From NCBI GenBank assembly GCA_945910005.1, contig OX246740.1, forward strand, positions 51,496,526-51,560,525: 64,000 bases of DNA, given 5' to 3'. Position 1 is the stretch's first letter; each line of letters begins with the position of its first letter. The notes under the pieces were generated by a model. It was given only the letters and a program-made list of their open reading frames with translations, was not told the DNA's origin and did no database searches. Made by a program: the position numbers and the translations under genes. The stretch is from Isoperla grammatica (taxonomy: Eukaryota > Arthropoda > Insecta > Plecoptera > Perlodidae). Positions 42,101 to 54,431 of this stretch are shown piece after piece.

Positions 42101-45100
42101 GGCTCCATATAAAACATGTATAGCCTTGTGACGTCACGTGAAGGCTCCATATAAAACATGTATAGCCTTGTGACGTCACGTGAAGGCTCCATATAAAACA
42201 TGTATAGCCTTGTGACGTCACGTGAAGGCTCCATATAAAACATGTATAGCCTTGTGACGTCACGTGAAGGCTCCATATAAAACATGTACAGCCTTGTGAC
42301 GTCACGTGAAGAGTCCATATAAAACATGTATAGCCTTGTGACGTCACGTGAAGAGTCCATATAAAACATGTATAGCCTTGTGACGTCACGTGAAGGCTCC
42401 ATATAAAACATGTATAGCCTTGTGACGTCACGTGAAGGCTCCATATAAAACATGTATAGCCTTGTGACGTCACGTGAAGGCTCCATATAAAACATGTATA
42501 GCCTTGTGACGTCACGTGAAGGGTCCATATAAAACATGTATAGCCTTGTGACGTCACGTGAAGGCTCCATATAAAACATGTATAGCCTTGTGACGTCACG
42601 TGAAGGCTCCATATAAAACATGTATAGCCTTGTGACGTCACGTGAAGGCTCCATATAAAACATGTATAGCCTTGTGACGTCACGTGAAGGGTCCATATAA
42701 AACATGTATAGCCTTGTGACGTCACGTGAAGGCTCCATATAAAACATGTATAGCCTTGTGACGTCACGTGAAGGGTCCATATAAAACATGTACAGCCTTG
42801 TGACGTCACTTGAAGAGTCCATATAAAACATGTATAGCCTTGTGACGTCACGTGAAGGCTCCATATAAAACATGTAAAGCCTTGTGACGTCACGTGAAGG
42901 CTCCATATAAAACATGTAAAGCCTTGTGACGTCACTTGAAGTCTCCATATAAAACATGTAAAGCCTTGTGACGTCACGTGAAGGCTCCATATAAAACATG
43001 TAAAGCCTTGTGACGTCACGTGAAGGGTCCATATAAAACATGTATAGCCTTGTGACGTCACGTGAAGGCTCCATATAAAACATGTAAAGCCTTGTGACGT
43101 CACTTGAAGTCTCCATATAAAACATGTAAAGCCTTGTGACGTCACTTGAAGTCTCCATATAAAACATGTAAAGCCTTGTGACGTCACTTGAAGAGTCCAT
43201 ATAAAACATGTACAGCCTTGTGACGTCACGTGAAGGCTCCATATAAAACATGTAAAGCCTTGTGACGTCACTTGAAGTCTCCATATAAAACATGTAAAGC
43301 CTTGTGACGTCACTTGAAGTCTCCATATAAAACATGTAAAGCCTTGTGACGTCACTTGAAGTCTCCATATAAAACATGTAAAGCCTTGTGACGTCACTTG
43401 AAGTCTCCATATAAAACATGTAAAGCCTTGTGACGTCACTTGAAGTCTCCATATAAAACATGTACAGCCTTGTGACGTCACTTGAAGTCTCCATATAAAA
43501 CATGTAAAGCCTTGTGACGTCACTTGAAGGCTCCATATAAAACATGTAAAGCCTTGTGACGTCACTTGAAGTCTCCATATAAAACATGTATAGCCTTGTG
43601 ACGTCACTTGAAGTCTCCATATAAAACATGTATAGCCTTGTGACGTCACTTGAAGTCTCCATATAAAACATGTACAGCCTTGTGACGTCACTTGAAGGCT
43701 CCATATAAAACATGTAAAGCCTTGTGACGTCACTTGAAGTCTCCATATAAAACATGTATACCCTTGTGACGTCACTTGAAGTCTCCATATAAAACATGTA
43801 TAGCCTTGTGACGTCACTTGAAGTCTCCATATAAAACATGTACAGCCTTGTGACGTCACTTGAAGTCTCCATATAAAACATGTAAAGCCTTGTGACGTCA
43901 CTTGAAGTCTCCATATAAAACATGTATAGCCTTGTGACGTCACGTGAAGGCTCCATATAAAACATGTACAGCCTTGTGACGTCACTTGAAGTCTCCATAT
44001 AAAACATGTATAGCCTTGTGACGTCACTTGAAGTCTCCATATAAAACATGTATAGCCTTGTGACGTCACTTGAAGTCTCCATATAAAACATGTACAGCCT
44101 TGTGACGTCACTTGAAGTCTCCATATAAAACATGTAAAGCCTTGTGACGTCACTTGAAGTCTCCATATAAAACATGTAAAGCCTTGTGACGTCACGTGAA
44201 GGGTCCATATAAAACATGTATGGCCTTGTGACGTCACTTGAAGTCTCCATATAAAACATGTAAAGCCTTGTGACGTCACTTGAAGTCTCCATATAAAACA
44301 TGTAAAGCCTTGTGACGTCACTTGAAGTCTCCATATAAAACATGTATGGCCTTGTGACGTCACTTGAAGTCTCCATATAAAACATGTATAGCCTTGTGAC
44401 GTCACTTGAAGTCTCCATATAAAACATGTAAAGCCTTGTGACGTCACGTGAAGGGTCCATATAAAACATGTAAAGCCTTGTGACGTCACGTGAAGTCTCC
44501 ATATAAAACATGTATAGCCTTGTGACGTCACGTGAAGGCTCCATATAAAACATGTAAAGCCTTGTGACGTCACTTGAAGTCTCCATATAAAACATGTAAA
44601 GCCTTGTGACGTCACGTGAAGTCTCCATATAAAACATGTAAAGCCTTGTGACGTCACGTGAAGTCTCCATATAAAACATGTAAAGCCTTGTGACGTCACG
44701 TGAAGTCTCCATATAAAACATGTAAAGCCTTGTGACGTCACTTGAAGTCTCCATATAAAACATGTAAAGCCTTGTGACGTCACTTGAAGTCTCCATATAA
44801 AACATGTAAAGCCTTGTGACGTCACTTGAAGTCTCCATATAAAACATGTAAAGCCTTGTGACGTCACGTGAAGTCTCCATATAAAACATGTAAAGCCTTG
44901 TGACGTCACTTGAAGGCTCCATATAAAACATGTAAAGCCTTGTGACGTCACTTGAAGTCTCCATATAAAACATGTAAAGCCTTGTGACGTCACTTGAAGT
45001 CTCCATATAAAACATGTAAAGCCTTGTGACGTCACGTGAAGTCTCCATATAAAACATGTAAAGCCTTGTGACGTCACGTGAAGTCTCCATATAAAACATG

Positions 45101-48100
45101 TAAAGCCTTGTGACGTCACGTGAAGTCTCCATATAAAACATGTAAAGCCTTGTGACGTCACTTGAAGTCTCCATATAAAACATGTAAAGCCTTGTGACGT
45201 CACTTGAAGTCTCCATATAAAACATGTATATCCTTGTGACGTCACGTGAAGTCTCCATATAAAACATGTAAAGCCTTGTGACGTCACGTGAAGTCTCCAT
45301 ATAAAACATGTAAAGCCTTGTGACGTCACTTGAAGTCTCCATATAAAACATGTAAAGCCTTGTGACGTCACTTGAAGTCTCCATATAAAACATGTAAAGC
45401 CTTGTGACGTCACTTGAAGTCTCCATATAAAACATGTAAAGCCTTGTGACGTCACTTGAAGTCTCCATATAAAACATGTACAGCCTTGTGACGTCACTTG
45501 AAGGCTCCATATAAAACATGTAAAGCCTTGTGACGTCACTTGAAGTCTCCATATAAAACATGTATAGCCTTGTGACGTCACGTGAAGGGTCCATATAAAA
45601 CATGTAAAGCCTTGTGACGTCACTTGAAGTCTCCATATAAAACATGTAAAGCCTTGTGACGTCACTTGAAGTCTCCATATAAAACATGTAAAGCCTTGTG
45701 ACGTCACTTGAAGGGTCCATATAAAACATGTAAAGCCTTGTGACGTCACTTGAAGGCTCCATATAAAACATGTAAAGCCTTGTGACGTCACTTGAAGTCT
45801 CCATATAAAACATGTAAAGCCTTGTGACGTCACTTGAAGGCTCCATATAAAACATGTAAAGCCTTGTGACGTCACTTGAAGTCTCCATATAAAACATGTA
45901 AAGCCTTGTGACGTCACTTGAAGGCTCCATATAAAACATGTAAAGCCTTGTGACGTCACTTGAAGTCTCCATATAAAACATGTAAAGCCTTGTGACGTCA
46001 CTTGAAGGCTCCATATAAAACATGTAAAGCCTTGTGACGTCACTTGAAGTCTCCATATAAAACATGTAAAGCCTTGTGACGTCACTTGAAGTCTCCATAT
46101 AAAACATGTATAGCCTTGTGACGTCACTTGAAGTCTCCATATAAAACATGTAAAGCCTTGTGACGTCACTTGAAGTCTCCATATAAAACATGTATAGCCT
46201 TGTGACGTCACGTGAAGGCTCCATATAAAACATGTATAGCCTTGTGACGTCACTTGAAGGGTCCATATAAAACATGTACAGCCTTGTGACGTCACTTGAA
46301 GTCTCCATATAAAACATGTATAGCCTTGTGACGTCACTTGAAGTCTCCATATAAAACATGTATAGCCTTGTGACGTCACTTGAAGGCTCCATATAAAACA
46401 TGTAAAGCCTTGTGACGTCACTTGAAGGCTCCATATAAAACATGTATAGCCTTGTGACGTCACGTGAAGGCTCCATATAAAACATGTATAGCCTTGTGAC
46501 GTCACGTGAAGGGTCCATATAAAACATGTAAAGCCTTGTGACGTCACTTGAAGGCTCCATATAAAACATGTAAAGCCTTGTGACGTCACTTGAAGGCTCC
46601 ATATAAAACATGTAAAGCCTTGTGACGTCACTTGAAGTCTCCATATAAAACATGTAAAGCCTTGTGACGTCACTTGAAGGCTCCATATAAAACATGTAAA
46701 GCCTTGTGACGTCACTTGAAGTCTCCATATAAAACATGTATAGCCTTGTGACGTCACTTGAAGTCTCCATATAAAACATGTATAGCCTTGTGACGTCACT
46801 TGAAGTCTCCATATAAAACATGTATAGCCTTGTGACGTCACGTGAAGTCTCCATATAAAACATGTAAAGCCTTGTGACGTCACGTGAAGTCTCCATATAA
46901 AACATGTAAAGCCTTGTGACGTCACGTGAAGGGTCCATATAAAACATGTATAGCCTTGTGACGTCACTTGAAGTCTCCATATAAAACATGTATAGCCTTG
47001 TGACGTCACTTGAAGTCTCCATATAAAACATGTATAGCCTTGTGACGTCACTTGAAGTCTCCATATAAAACATGTATAGCCTTGTGACGTCACTTGAAGG
47101 CTCCATATAAAACATGTATAGCCTTGTGACGTCACTTGAAGTCTCCATATAAAACATGTATAGCCTTGTGACGTCACTTGAAGTCTCCATATAAAACATG
47201 TATAGCCTTGTGACGTCACGTGAAGGGTCCATATAAAACATGTATAGCCTTGTGACGTCACTTGAAGTCTCCATATAAAACATGTAAAGCCTTGTGACGT
47301 CACTTGAAGTCTCCATATAAAACATGTATGGCCTTGTGACGTCACTTGAAGTCTCCATATAAAACATGTAAAGCCTTGTGACGTCACTTGAAGTCTCCAT
47401 ATAAAACATGTATAGCCTTGTGACGTCACGTGAAGGGTCCATATAAAACATGTACAGCCTTGTGACGTCACTTGAAGTCTCCATATAAAACATGTAAAGC
47501 CTTGTGACGTCACTTGAAGTCTCCATATAAAACATGTAAAGCCTTGTGACGTCACTTGAAGTCTCCATATAAAACATGTATATCCTTGTGACGTCACTTG
47601 AAGGCTCCATATAAAACATGTATACCCTTGTGACGTCACTTGAAGGCTCCATATAAAACATGTATACCCTTGTGACGTCACGTGAAGGCTCCATATAAAA
47701 CATGTATACCCTTGTGACGTCACGTGAAGGGTCCATATAAAACATGTATAGCCTTGTGACGTCACGTGAAGGGTCCATATAAAACATGTATAGCCTTGTG
47801 ACGTCACGTGAAGGGTCCATATAAAACATGTATAGCCTTGTGACGTCACGTGAAGGGTCCGTATAAAACATGTATAGCCTTGTGACGTCACGTGAAGGCT
47901 CCATATAAAACATGTATAGCCTTGTGACGTCACGTGAAGGGTCCATATAAAACATGTATAGCCTTGTGACGTCACGTGAAGGGTCCGTATAAAACATGTA
48001 TAGCCTTGTGACGTCACGTGAAGGCTCCATATAAAACATGTATAGCCTTGTGACGTCACGTGAAGGCTCCATATAAAACATGTATAGCCTTGTGACGTCA

Positions 48101-49698
48101 CGTGAAGGCTCCATATAAAACATGTATAGCCTTGTGACGTCACGTGAAGGGTCCGTATAAAACATGTATAGCCTTGTGACGTCACGTGAAGGGTCCATAT
48201 AAAACATGTATAGCCTTGTGACGTCACGTGAAGGGTCCGTATAAAACATGTATAGCCTTGTGACGTCACGTGAAGGCTCCGTATAAAACATGTATAGCCT
48301 TGTGACGTCACGTGAAGGCTCCATATAAAACATGTATAGCCTTGTGACGTCACGTGAAGGCTCCATATAAAACATGTATAGCCTTGTGACGTCACGTGAA
48401 GGCTCCATATAAAACATGTATAGCCTTGTGACGTCACGTGAAGGCTCCATATAAAACATGTATAGCCTTGTGACGTCACGTGAAGGCTCCATATAAAACA
48501 TGTATAGCCTTGTGACGTCACGTGAAGGCTCCATATAAAACATGTATAGCCTTGTGACGTCACGTGAAGGGTCCGTATAAAACATGTATAGCCTTGTGAC
48601 GTCACGTGAAGGGTCCATATAAAACATGTATAGCCTTGTGACGTCACGTGAAGGGTCCGTATAAAACATGTATAGCCTTGTGACGTCACGTGAAGGCTCC
48701 ATATAAAACATGTATAGCCTTGTGACGTCACGTGAAGGGTCCATATAAAACATGTATAGCCTTGTGACGTCACGTGAAGGGTCCATATAAAACATGTATA
48801 GCCTTGTGACGTCACGTGAAGGCTCCATATAAAACATGTATAGCCTTGTGACGGCACGTGAAGGCTCCATATAAAACATGTTTAGCCTTGTGACGGCACG
48901 TGAAGGCTCCATATAAAACATGTATAGCCTTGTGACGGCACGTGAAGGCTCCATATAAAACATGTATAGCCTTGTGACGGCACGTGAAGGCTCCATATAA
49001 AACATGTATAGCCTTGTGACGGCACGTGAAGGCTCCATATAAAACATGTATAGCCTTGTGACGTCACGTGAAGGCTCCATATAAAACATGTATAGCCTTG
49101 TGACGTCACGTGAAGGCTCCATATAAAACATGTATAGCCTTGTGACGTCACGTGAAGGGTCCATATAAAACATGTATAGCCTTGTGACGTCACGTGAAGG
49201 GTCCATATAAAACATGTATAGCCTTGTGACGTCACTTGAAGTCTCCATATAAAACATGTAAAGCCTTGTGACGTCACTTGAAGGGTCCATATAAAACATG
49301 TATACCCTTGTGACGTCACGTGAAGGGTCCATATAAAACATGTATAGCCTTGTGACGTCACGTGAAGGGTCCATATAAAACATGTATAGCCTTGTGACGT
49401 CACGTGAAGGGTCCATATAAAACATGTATAGCCTTGTGACGTCACGTGAAGGGTCCATATAAAACATGTATAGCCTTGTGACGTCACGTGAAGGGTCCAT
49501 ATAAAACATGTATACCCTTGTGACGTCACGTGAAGTCTCCATATAAAACATGTATAGCCCTGTGAAGCTGTGACGTAGCCATTCATTGTTAGTTACAGCG
49601 CTCGTCACGAGAAAGCTGTCAGTCACTTCAAAGTTAACGAGTTTTAAAAATAGATAGTTAAGCCGCCTACAATAGGAGATAATAGACTGTCTATTCAC
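36121..49698 (-). other. 4,525-codon open frame across the satellite, probably not a gene
   Basis: Read on the minus strand the array encodes a 14-residue repeat of the form LYMFYMEPSRDVTR without a stop, with about 50 non-repeat codons before it and 15 after. The frame begins at a GTG, not an ATG; the first in-frame ATG is inside the repeats. A second minus frame (GYTCFIWSLHVTSQ) is also nearly open, broken only near 36,720-36,728, 38,988-38,996 and 48,858-48,881. Since the period is a multiple of three, any stop-free unit gives such a frame, so openness alone is not evidence of coding. I see no signal peptide, promoter or known domain. Confidence 0.35.
36162..49564. repeat. 42-bp satellite, about 319 copies: CRE + E-box + TATA-like unit
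   Basis: The plus-strand unit reads TGTGACGTCACGTGAAGG, then (G/C)TCCATATAAAACATG, then TATAGCCT. Spacing is exactly 42 bp: lines 420 bp apart stay in register from 36,181 to 49,201, so there is no net indel over 13 kb. Variation is limited to a few columns: CACGTG or CACTTG; GGCTCC, GGGTCC, GAGTCC or GTCTCC; TATAGCC, TAAAGCC, TACAGCC or TATACCC; rare GACGGCAC, GTCCGTAT and AAGCATG. Each unit contains the CRE palindrome TGACGTCA, usually an overlapping E-box (TCACGTGA), and a TATA-like ATATAAAA. Three blocks differ: 36.2-42.8 kb and 47.6-49.5 kb are mostly CACGTG, and 42.8-47.6 kb is mostly CACTTG with GTCTCC. The edges are sharp against unique DNA. Confidence 0.98.
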
Positions 49699-52095
49699 AG
49701 GCTCTGTTCCCCTTAAAAAACGAAAGGTTGGCGCACACGTCTGCTATAAATAAATAAATCGCTAGAATGAATGTTGTCGCGCGACTTTCACCAGACATCG
49801 ATCATCTCGAGTCGACGTAATGAAACGATTGCGAGGATCGAAGTCGTTGCTGATTGGTCGAGATGTCGGCACGCCATAACGGACCCCTAGTTCGCTGTAA
49901 ACCCAAGGCCGGATTCTACTTTCTTTGCATCGATGAACTCGCAGGAACAGGTTGAACATTCTCGTTTCGTTGTTTTGATTGGACGTGGAAGGAAACATGA
50001 GACTGACGTCAGACATTTGAACGAGTGGACAGTTCCCATGATTACAAGTCTTCTATTCTAAATTTAAAAAAATATTTCTGTGGCATAATCACTTCAGTTC
50101 AGTTTTGATTTGATTATCGTAGTTAAGAGGTATCATCATGGGGATTATGATTTTTGGTCTATGACTGATCTGTCTGACTTTCTAGAACTGATCGAAAGTA
50201 TGAACAGTGTTGTTCAATAGAAAGGGTACGTGTATGCGTGTTGAGGCTGGAGTCTCATTGTCTTCCACACAACGAATGGGCTGATATAATAATATATAAA
50301 AGCAGAGCAAGCACTGTTAGATTGCGTGCGCCCAAAACACATTTCGCTAAGCCGTAAACAAATCTTTGCGTAAAAAATATCGCTTTACTGGTAATATAAA
50401 TTAGAAAAACATGAAACTGAGCTGCTGTAAAAGTTGTGTTCTTTCACTTCGATGAATCATTGACCGATTTTTATCGCGACCACGGAAGTAACTTTCTGGG
50501 AATTACAAATTCCAACGCGAGAGGGGGGGGGGGAGGGGGTGCGATGTAATCTGTATTTCGTCCCGAGAACCGGATTGTTTATGTTTGTTTTTTTCACGTT
50601 GGTACACGTTCGTTATGTCCGCAACATGACCTCTATTAGCAACAACCACAACATATTTGTTTATCTTTTCCCCCAGTCACGCAACCGATCCATTAAATCA
50701 AACACCCGCGAGGTAATTACGATTAATAAGATAACATGTCGTGGCTAGTAGTGTAGAATGCCGAGATTGTCGAGTGGGGCGTGGTCGAGCACCGCCTGCT
50801 ATATCGTAGTACGATGCACTGCCGTCTAGACATCGTCGTGACTGCGCGCCACCACGACGGAGGGATGAAACGTGACATTGGCCTAACGAGCTACCACCAT
50901 GGTAGGGGGGGAAAACAAGCAAGGAATTTGAATAGTGCGCTTTCGCTGTCGAAACTTATTTGCTTCAATGCCAAAACCATTCTAGATAATAGACCCAACA
51001 AAGGAAAGTCGTCAGTTCTTTATTTTTCTAGCCATGGTAGGAGTTACTACGTGAGTAACTTTACCTAATGTATTATTTGCGTTTAATCAAATTGGAAAAA
51101 TTTTCGGTTTCTTTTGGGTTTCTTGCACGAGTATCATGATTTCAACAATCTGTTTCTAGCAGTTACCGTGTGAACGTATCTTACATATACATCAAGTATC
51201 TCTTTCTCACTTTATCGCATTGCAATATTATAAAGGGTAAAATGGTAGATAACAGCTTCAAGTTTCTGATATCTATGTAAGTAAATACTCTATTGAGAAT
51301 AAAAATATCACTAAATGTTTTTGGTCCAAAATACTGCACTCGAAGTTATCGACCTGGTATAAATGTATTTACAATTCGTTATAGTTTCTAAACGGTGTGG
51401 CCAATCTCAACCAACATGCGTGATATTTATACAAGGTGATCGGTGCACGCAATATGGAAGAAAGTGCATTCCTTACCTTCTCAAATCATCCTCTAGTAAA
51501 TAAATACAATATAGTAAATACACACATGAAGTCGAATCAAGTTTGTGTTAGCAGACAGTCATTCATCATCGCGTCTGACACTGATTGGGACGTAAACGTC
51601 TAGAAGTTTGACGATAGATTATTTTATCGTCAACGTTCCTTCAGACCTCCGCTCATGATTGCCAAATTACTGATTTGCATGACTAGTTTCGATCGTCCCC
51701 GTTGGGCTTCGCTAGGTAACATCAATAGTCTGGAAATCACAAGGACTTGCCCTATTTTCTATCACGCTAAAATGCAATCTATGGTTCCAGCCTTTTCCAA
51801 ATGTCTCCATATCGATCACAGTTGACATCACTGCCTCCTAGATAGTCAAGCAAGGCAACTAAGGCTGTGTCTCAAATCGATGTTTTTCGCTAGTCGACTA
51901 GCGTAGCAGACTAACCTAACAATTAGTAACAATGAATAAAAATAATTGGTAATTGTTGTGTTAGTTGGCGAAGTAGGCGAAGCAGACCAAATATTCGCCC
52001 TTGATTTGTGTCTTTGACATGACACTGTCATTAATTAGGACAGATAAACAATCGGCTGTTAAGGCAATTTCATTGTTATATATTTCTTTGTATTA
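49565..52095. other. Non-coding interval right of the satellite
   Basis: Unique AT-rich DNA. A G tract lies at 50,523-50,540 and a (TCAAATCG...TAGTCGACTAG) palindromic segment near 51,870-51,905. Open frames here are short and unrecognisable. No gene is called. Confidence 0.4.
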
Positions 52096-52099
52096 TTGT

Positions 52100-52335
52100 G
52101 CTATTTTTTGTTTAACGACGAACTAGGTCATAGCGTCGGCCGAATCACCGACATCACACATCGTCGGCGTCGTCATAAAAGGAATTCAGCTGGGGTGAGG
52201 GGTGGTTAGTATGTAGAAGAAGAATGAGGAAGTTGGTGAGGAAAGACGATGAAGACCATATGAGACGAATAAAGAAATGACAAAAGTTTTGCACAAGAGC
52301 TCTCGTTGCGGCCACCGGTCACAACCATGAGCGAA
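52100..52335. repeat. SINE-like repeat (GACGACCC family), copy 3
   Basis: TTTAACGACGAACTAGG...CGGCCGAATCACCGACATC...GTCGTCATAAAAGG, followed by the shared right part GCACAAGAGCTCTCGTTGCGG then CACCGGTCACAAC. The same two parts occur at 33.7-33.95 kb and 57.22-57.42 kb. Confidence 0.65.
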
Positions 52336-52744
52336 TAGTTTCTTGGATTGGTACACATTCAATGTTTATCCGGAATAAAACGGGGCCAAATGGTATAATT
52401 GCAACTACCCCTATCGCGTTGTTTGCGCTGCAGGGGCGGCTTGTTATTACGGAGCGAGACAGAGAGGAGAAAGGAGAGAGTGAGAGAGTGAGAGTGGAAA
52501 CTTCCACCGACCGACTGAGCCGTCGGGGTCGACGACCTCGTCGTGGCGAGGTCAGCGACTCGGCAGACTTCGGCAGGACCCGAGGTATCGTGCGCAATGC
52601 GATGTGCGCAGTGCGACCACCAGACGGGGTGGGTCAGTAGGGGATGCCGCGGGCCGCACGTGCAAGTGGCCTTGGGAAGGGGGATTCTCCCATTGCAAAC
52701 GGCCTTGATTTAGCACTGCGGGGGAATCCAACAAAACCAAAAAT
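52336..52744. other. GC-rich interval, no gene called
   Basis: Open frames exist on both strands, but their content is Arg/Ser low complexity caused by GAGAGAGTGAGAG and GTCGACGACCTCGTCG repeats. No domain is recognisable. Confidence 0.35.
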
Positions 52745-52820
52745 TGCTTAGTTCTACCAAGAACAGGCGTGGGATTCGAACCCAGAACAACTTCCGTGAC
52801 TGCCCGTTAGCACATATGCA
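52745..52820 (-). repeat. tRNA-like SINE head
   Basis: The minus strand carries GGGTTCGAATCCCACGCC, a perfect B box with arms that pair, preceded by a weaker A-box region (GCTAACGGGCAGTCACGG). The full cloverleaf is not convincing, so it is probably a tRNA-derived retroposon. Confidence 0.45.
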
Positions 52821-53359
52821 AGGGGAGGGAGGCTTTCGGGGTAAAGCCCCATAAGCTACTGAGTCCCTATTGTCAACATTATAACCGTGTTGGTACTGTA
52901 TACTGACAGTGACAACATAGAATCTTTATGAATTCAAAAATAATTACTTATTTCTCGGGGTCTTACGAACACAATTTTGAAAAAATATCCACCTTCGGCG
53001 GCTAGGGCGCTGCCCCAGACCCTTTTCTTTAAAAGATAAGTCTAGTAAATATCAATGCTTGGTGTTCTATTGACTACCCTCGCCTTAGAAGTTAGAACAC
53101 GACGGAGCGTTTGGTTCGGGAAGACGAATTTGCACCAAGGTTCAAATCCAACATAAGGCGCGTTTTTTCTAATTGTGCTCCATCTTCGTCTGTCAAAAAC
53201 AACAGCAACAACTGGTCTACAACCCTGTCGGTTTAGTGAACGAGAGAGGGTGGGGGGCGCACGTCACAGCTGTCTCTAGTACCATCCATCAATCCATCAA
53301 TATACAACTCCCCGTGGGGTACACAACAATGCTCTCTCCGCTGATAGGCGGTTTAGGTC

Positions 53360-53373
53360 GTTGCCATAGCAAC
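53360..53373. promoter_or_regulatory. RFX-type X-box palindrome
   Basis: GTTGCCATAGCAAC fits the RFX consensus GTNRCC-(0-3)-RGYAAC with both halves intact. No adjacent gene is evident, so the function is unknown. Confidence 0.35.
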
Positions 53374-53614
53374 AGACCTGAGGAGTGTCACGAGTGTGCG
53401 ACAGTGACACCAATGATCAACTCAAGGTCGTGGTGGTACGGCGACGAATTGTTTCATTTGGCAAGGTTGGATTACACGTTACATTGCCCTAGGCGATGTC
53501 TGCGGATAACAGCAATTAAGCTGATAGCTGATACTGCAGCTGATGCATTACCAAATCGAACAATTCAATGTATACCATATATGAAATAACAAATGAACAT
53601 TGCGCCGGCCTTGT

Positions 53615-53745
53615 TATAATGACGATGATATTTGGGGTTTAACGTCCGTATAGTATTTTTGAAACGATGCCAATCGAGACGATGAGTGGGAGATTATCAA
53701 GATGAAAAAACGCCACATGCTCGAACGAGGATTCGAACCTGGAAC
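53615..53745 (-). repeat. SINE (GACGTTAAACCCC family), copy 2
   Basis: Reverse complement of the family at 34,750-34,915: TGATATTTGGGGTTTAACGT at the left (the SINE 3' end), the middle part CCAATCGAGACGATGAGTGG, and GAGGATTCGAACCTGG (a B box on the minus strand) at the right. A tRNA-derived SINE with a simple-repeat tail. Confidence 0.8.
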
Positions 53746-54396
53746 GCAGAGATAACGGTTAACTATATAAACCAACGCCTAATCGACCACGGCCAACTGC
53801 GCTGGCCGACTTTGTTATACGATAACTTTATAGTTGAAGTCTGTCATTACGCAATTGTATTGTTTATTGTAAGAAGTAACTAAATAATTCATTATTAGAT
53901 CTGGTTGCTCCAAACTTTTAGTCTCAAAATTTGTCGTTTATTAGAGAGTCGCCATTGTTTGTCCAACGGAGATCTGCTCCGAATGAACATGGCGACTGGT
54001 ATGGAAGACACCATACATTTTGAAATTTGACGGTATGAAAATATGGTTACGAATATGAGACTACTAAGTCGGAGATAAACAAAGTTTGATGATTTTGGAC
54101 TTGAGAAAAACACTCTCTTGAGTGTTTTTATTGAAATCAGAAATTAATAAAACCAACAACAGCAACTACGAATTGAACCCAAAGGTTTATTTCAATCTTG
54201 GTGTATATGAATTGAAACATTATTGCATTTACTGCATTTACATTCTAGTCTGAGCAGTGTAGCGCACTACGCATTAGTTTAGCCGTCTATACGAACACTT
54301 ACACCGTTAACTGGGTCGGAGTCACTGATCTGTACAATCATTAAAACAGGGTCGAAACACTTGACCAAGGCGACTTCAACTTACATTACCATGTGT
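53746..54396. other. Non-coding interval, no gene seen
   Basis: AT-rich DNA with no exon-like or repeat structure that I can support. Confidence 0.3.
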
Positions 54397-54431
54397 GCAC
54401 GTAGCACGTAGCACGTAGCACGTAGCACGTA
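54397..54431. repeat. GCACGTA heptamer, five copies
   Basis: Five exact head-to-tail copies of GCACGTA, containing an ACGT core. Confidence 0.95.

Noticed and set aside
38997..48857. 3,286-codon second minus-strand frame (GYTCFIWSLHVTSQ repeats)
   Set aside because: It is the other stop-free frame of the same 42-bp unit, and it is broken at several places by variants that create stops.
36162..49564. CRISPR-like regular array
   Set aside because: Units are contiguous with no unique spacers, and the surrounding DNA is an animal genome.
53173..53589. 138-codon frame
   Set aside because: No recognisable domain, starts in repeat-like sequence and lacks splice partners; better viewed as chance.
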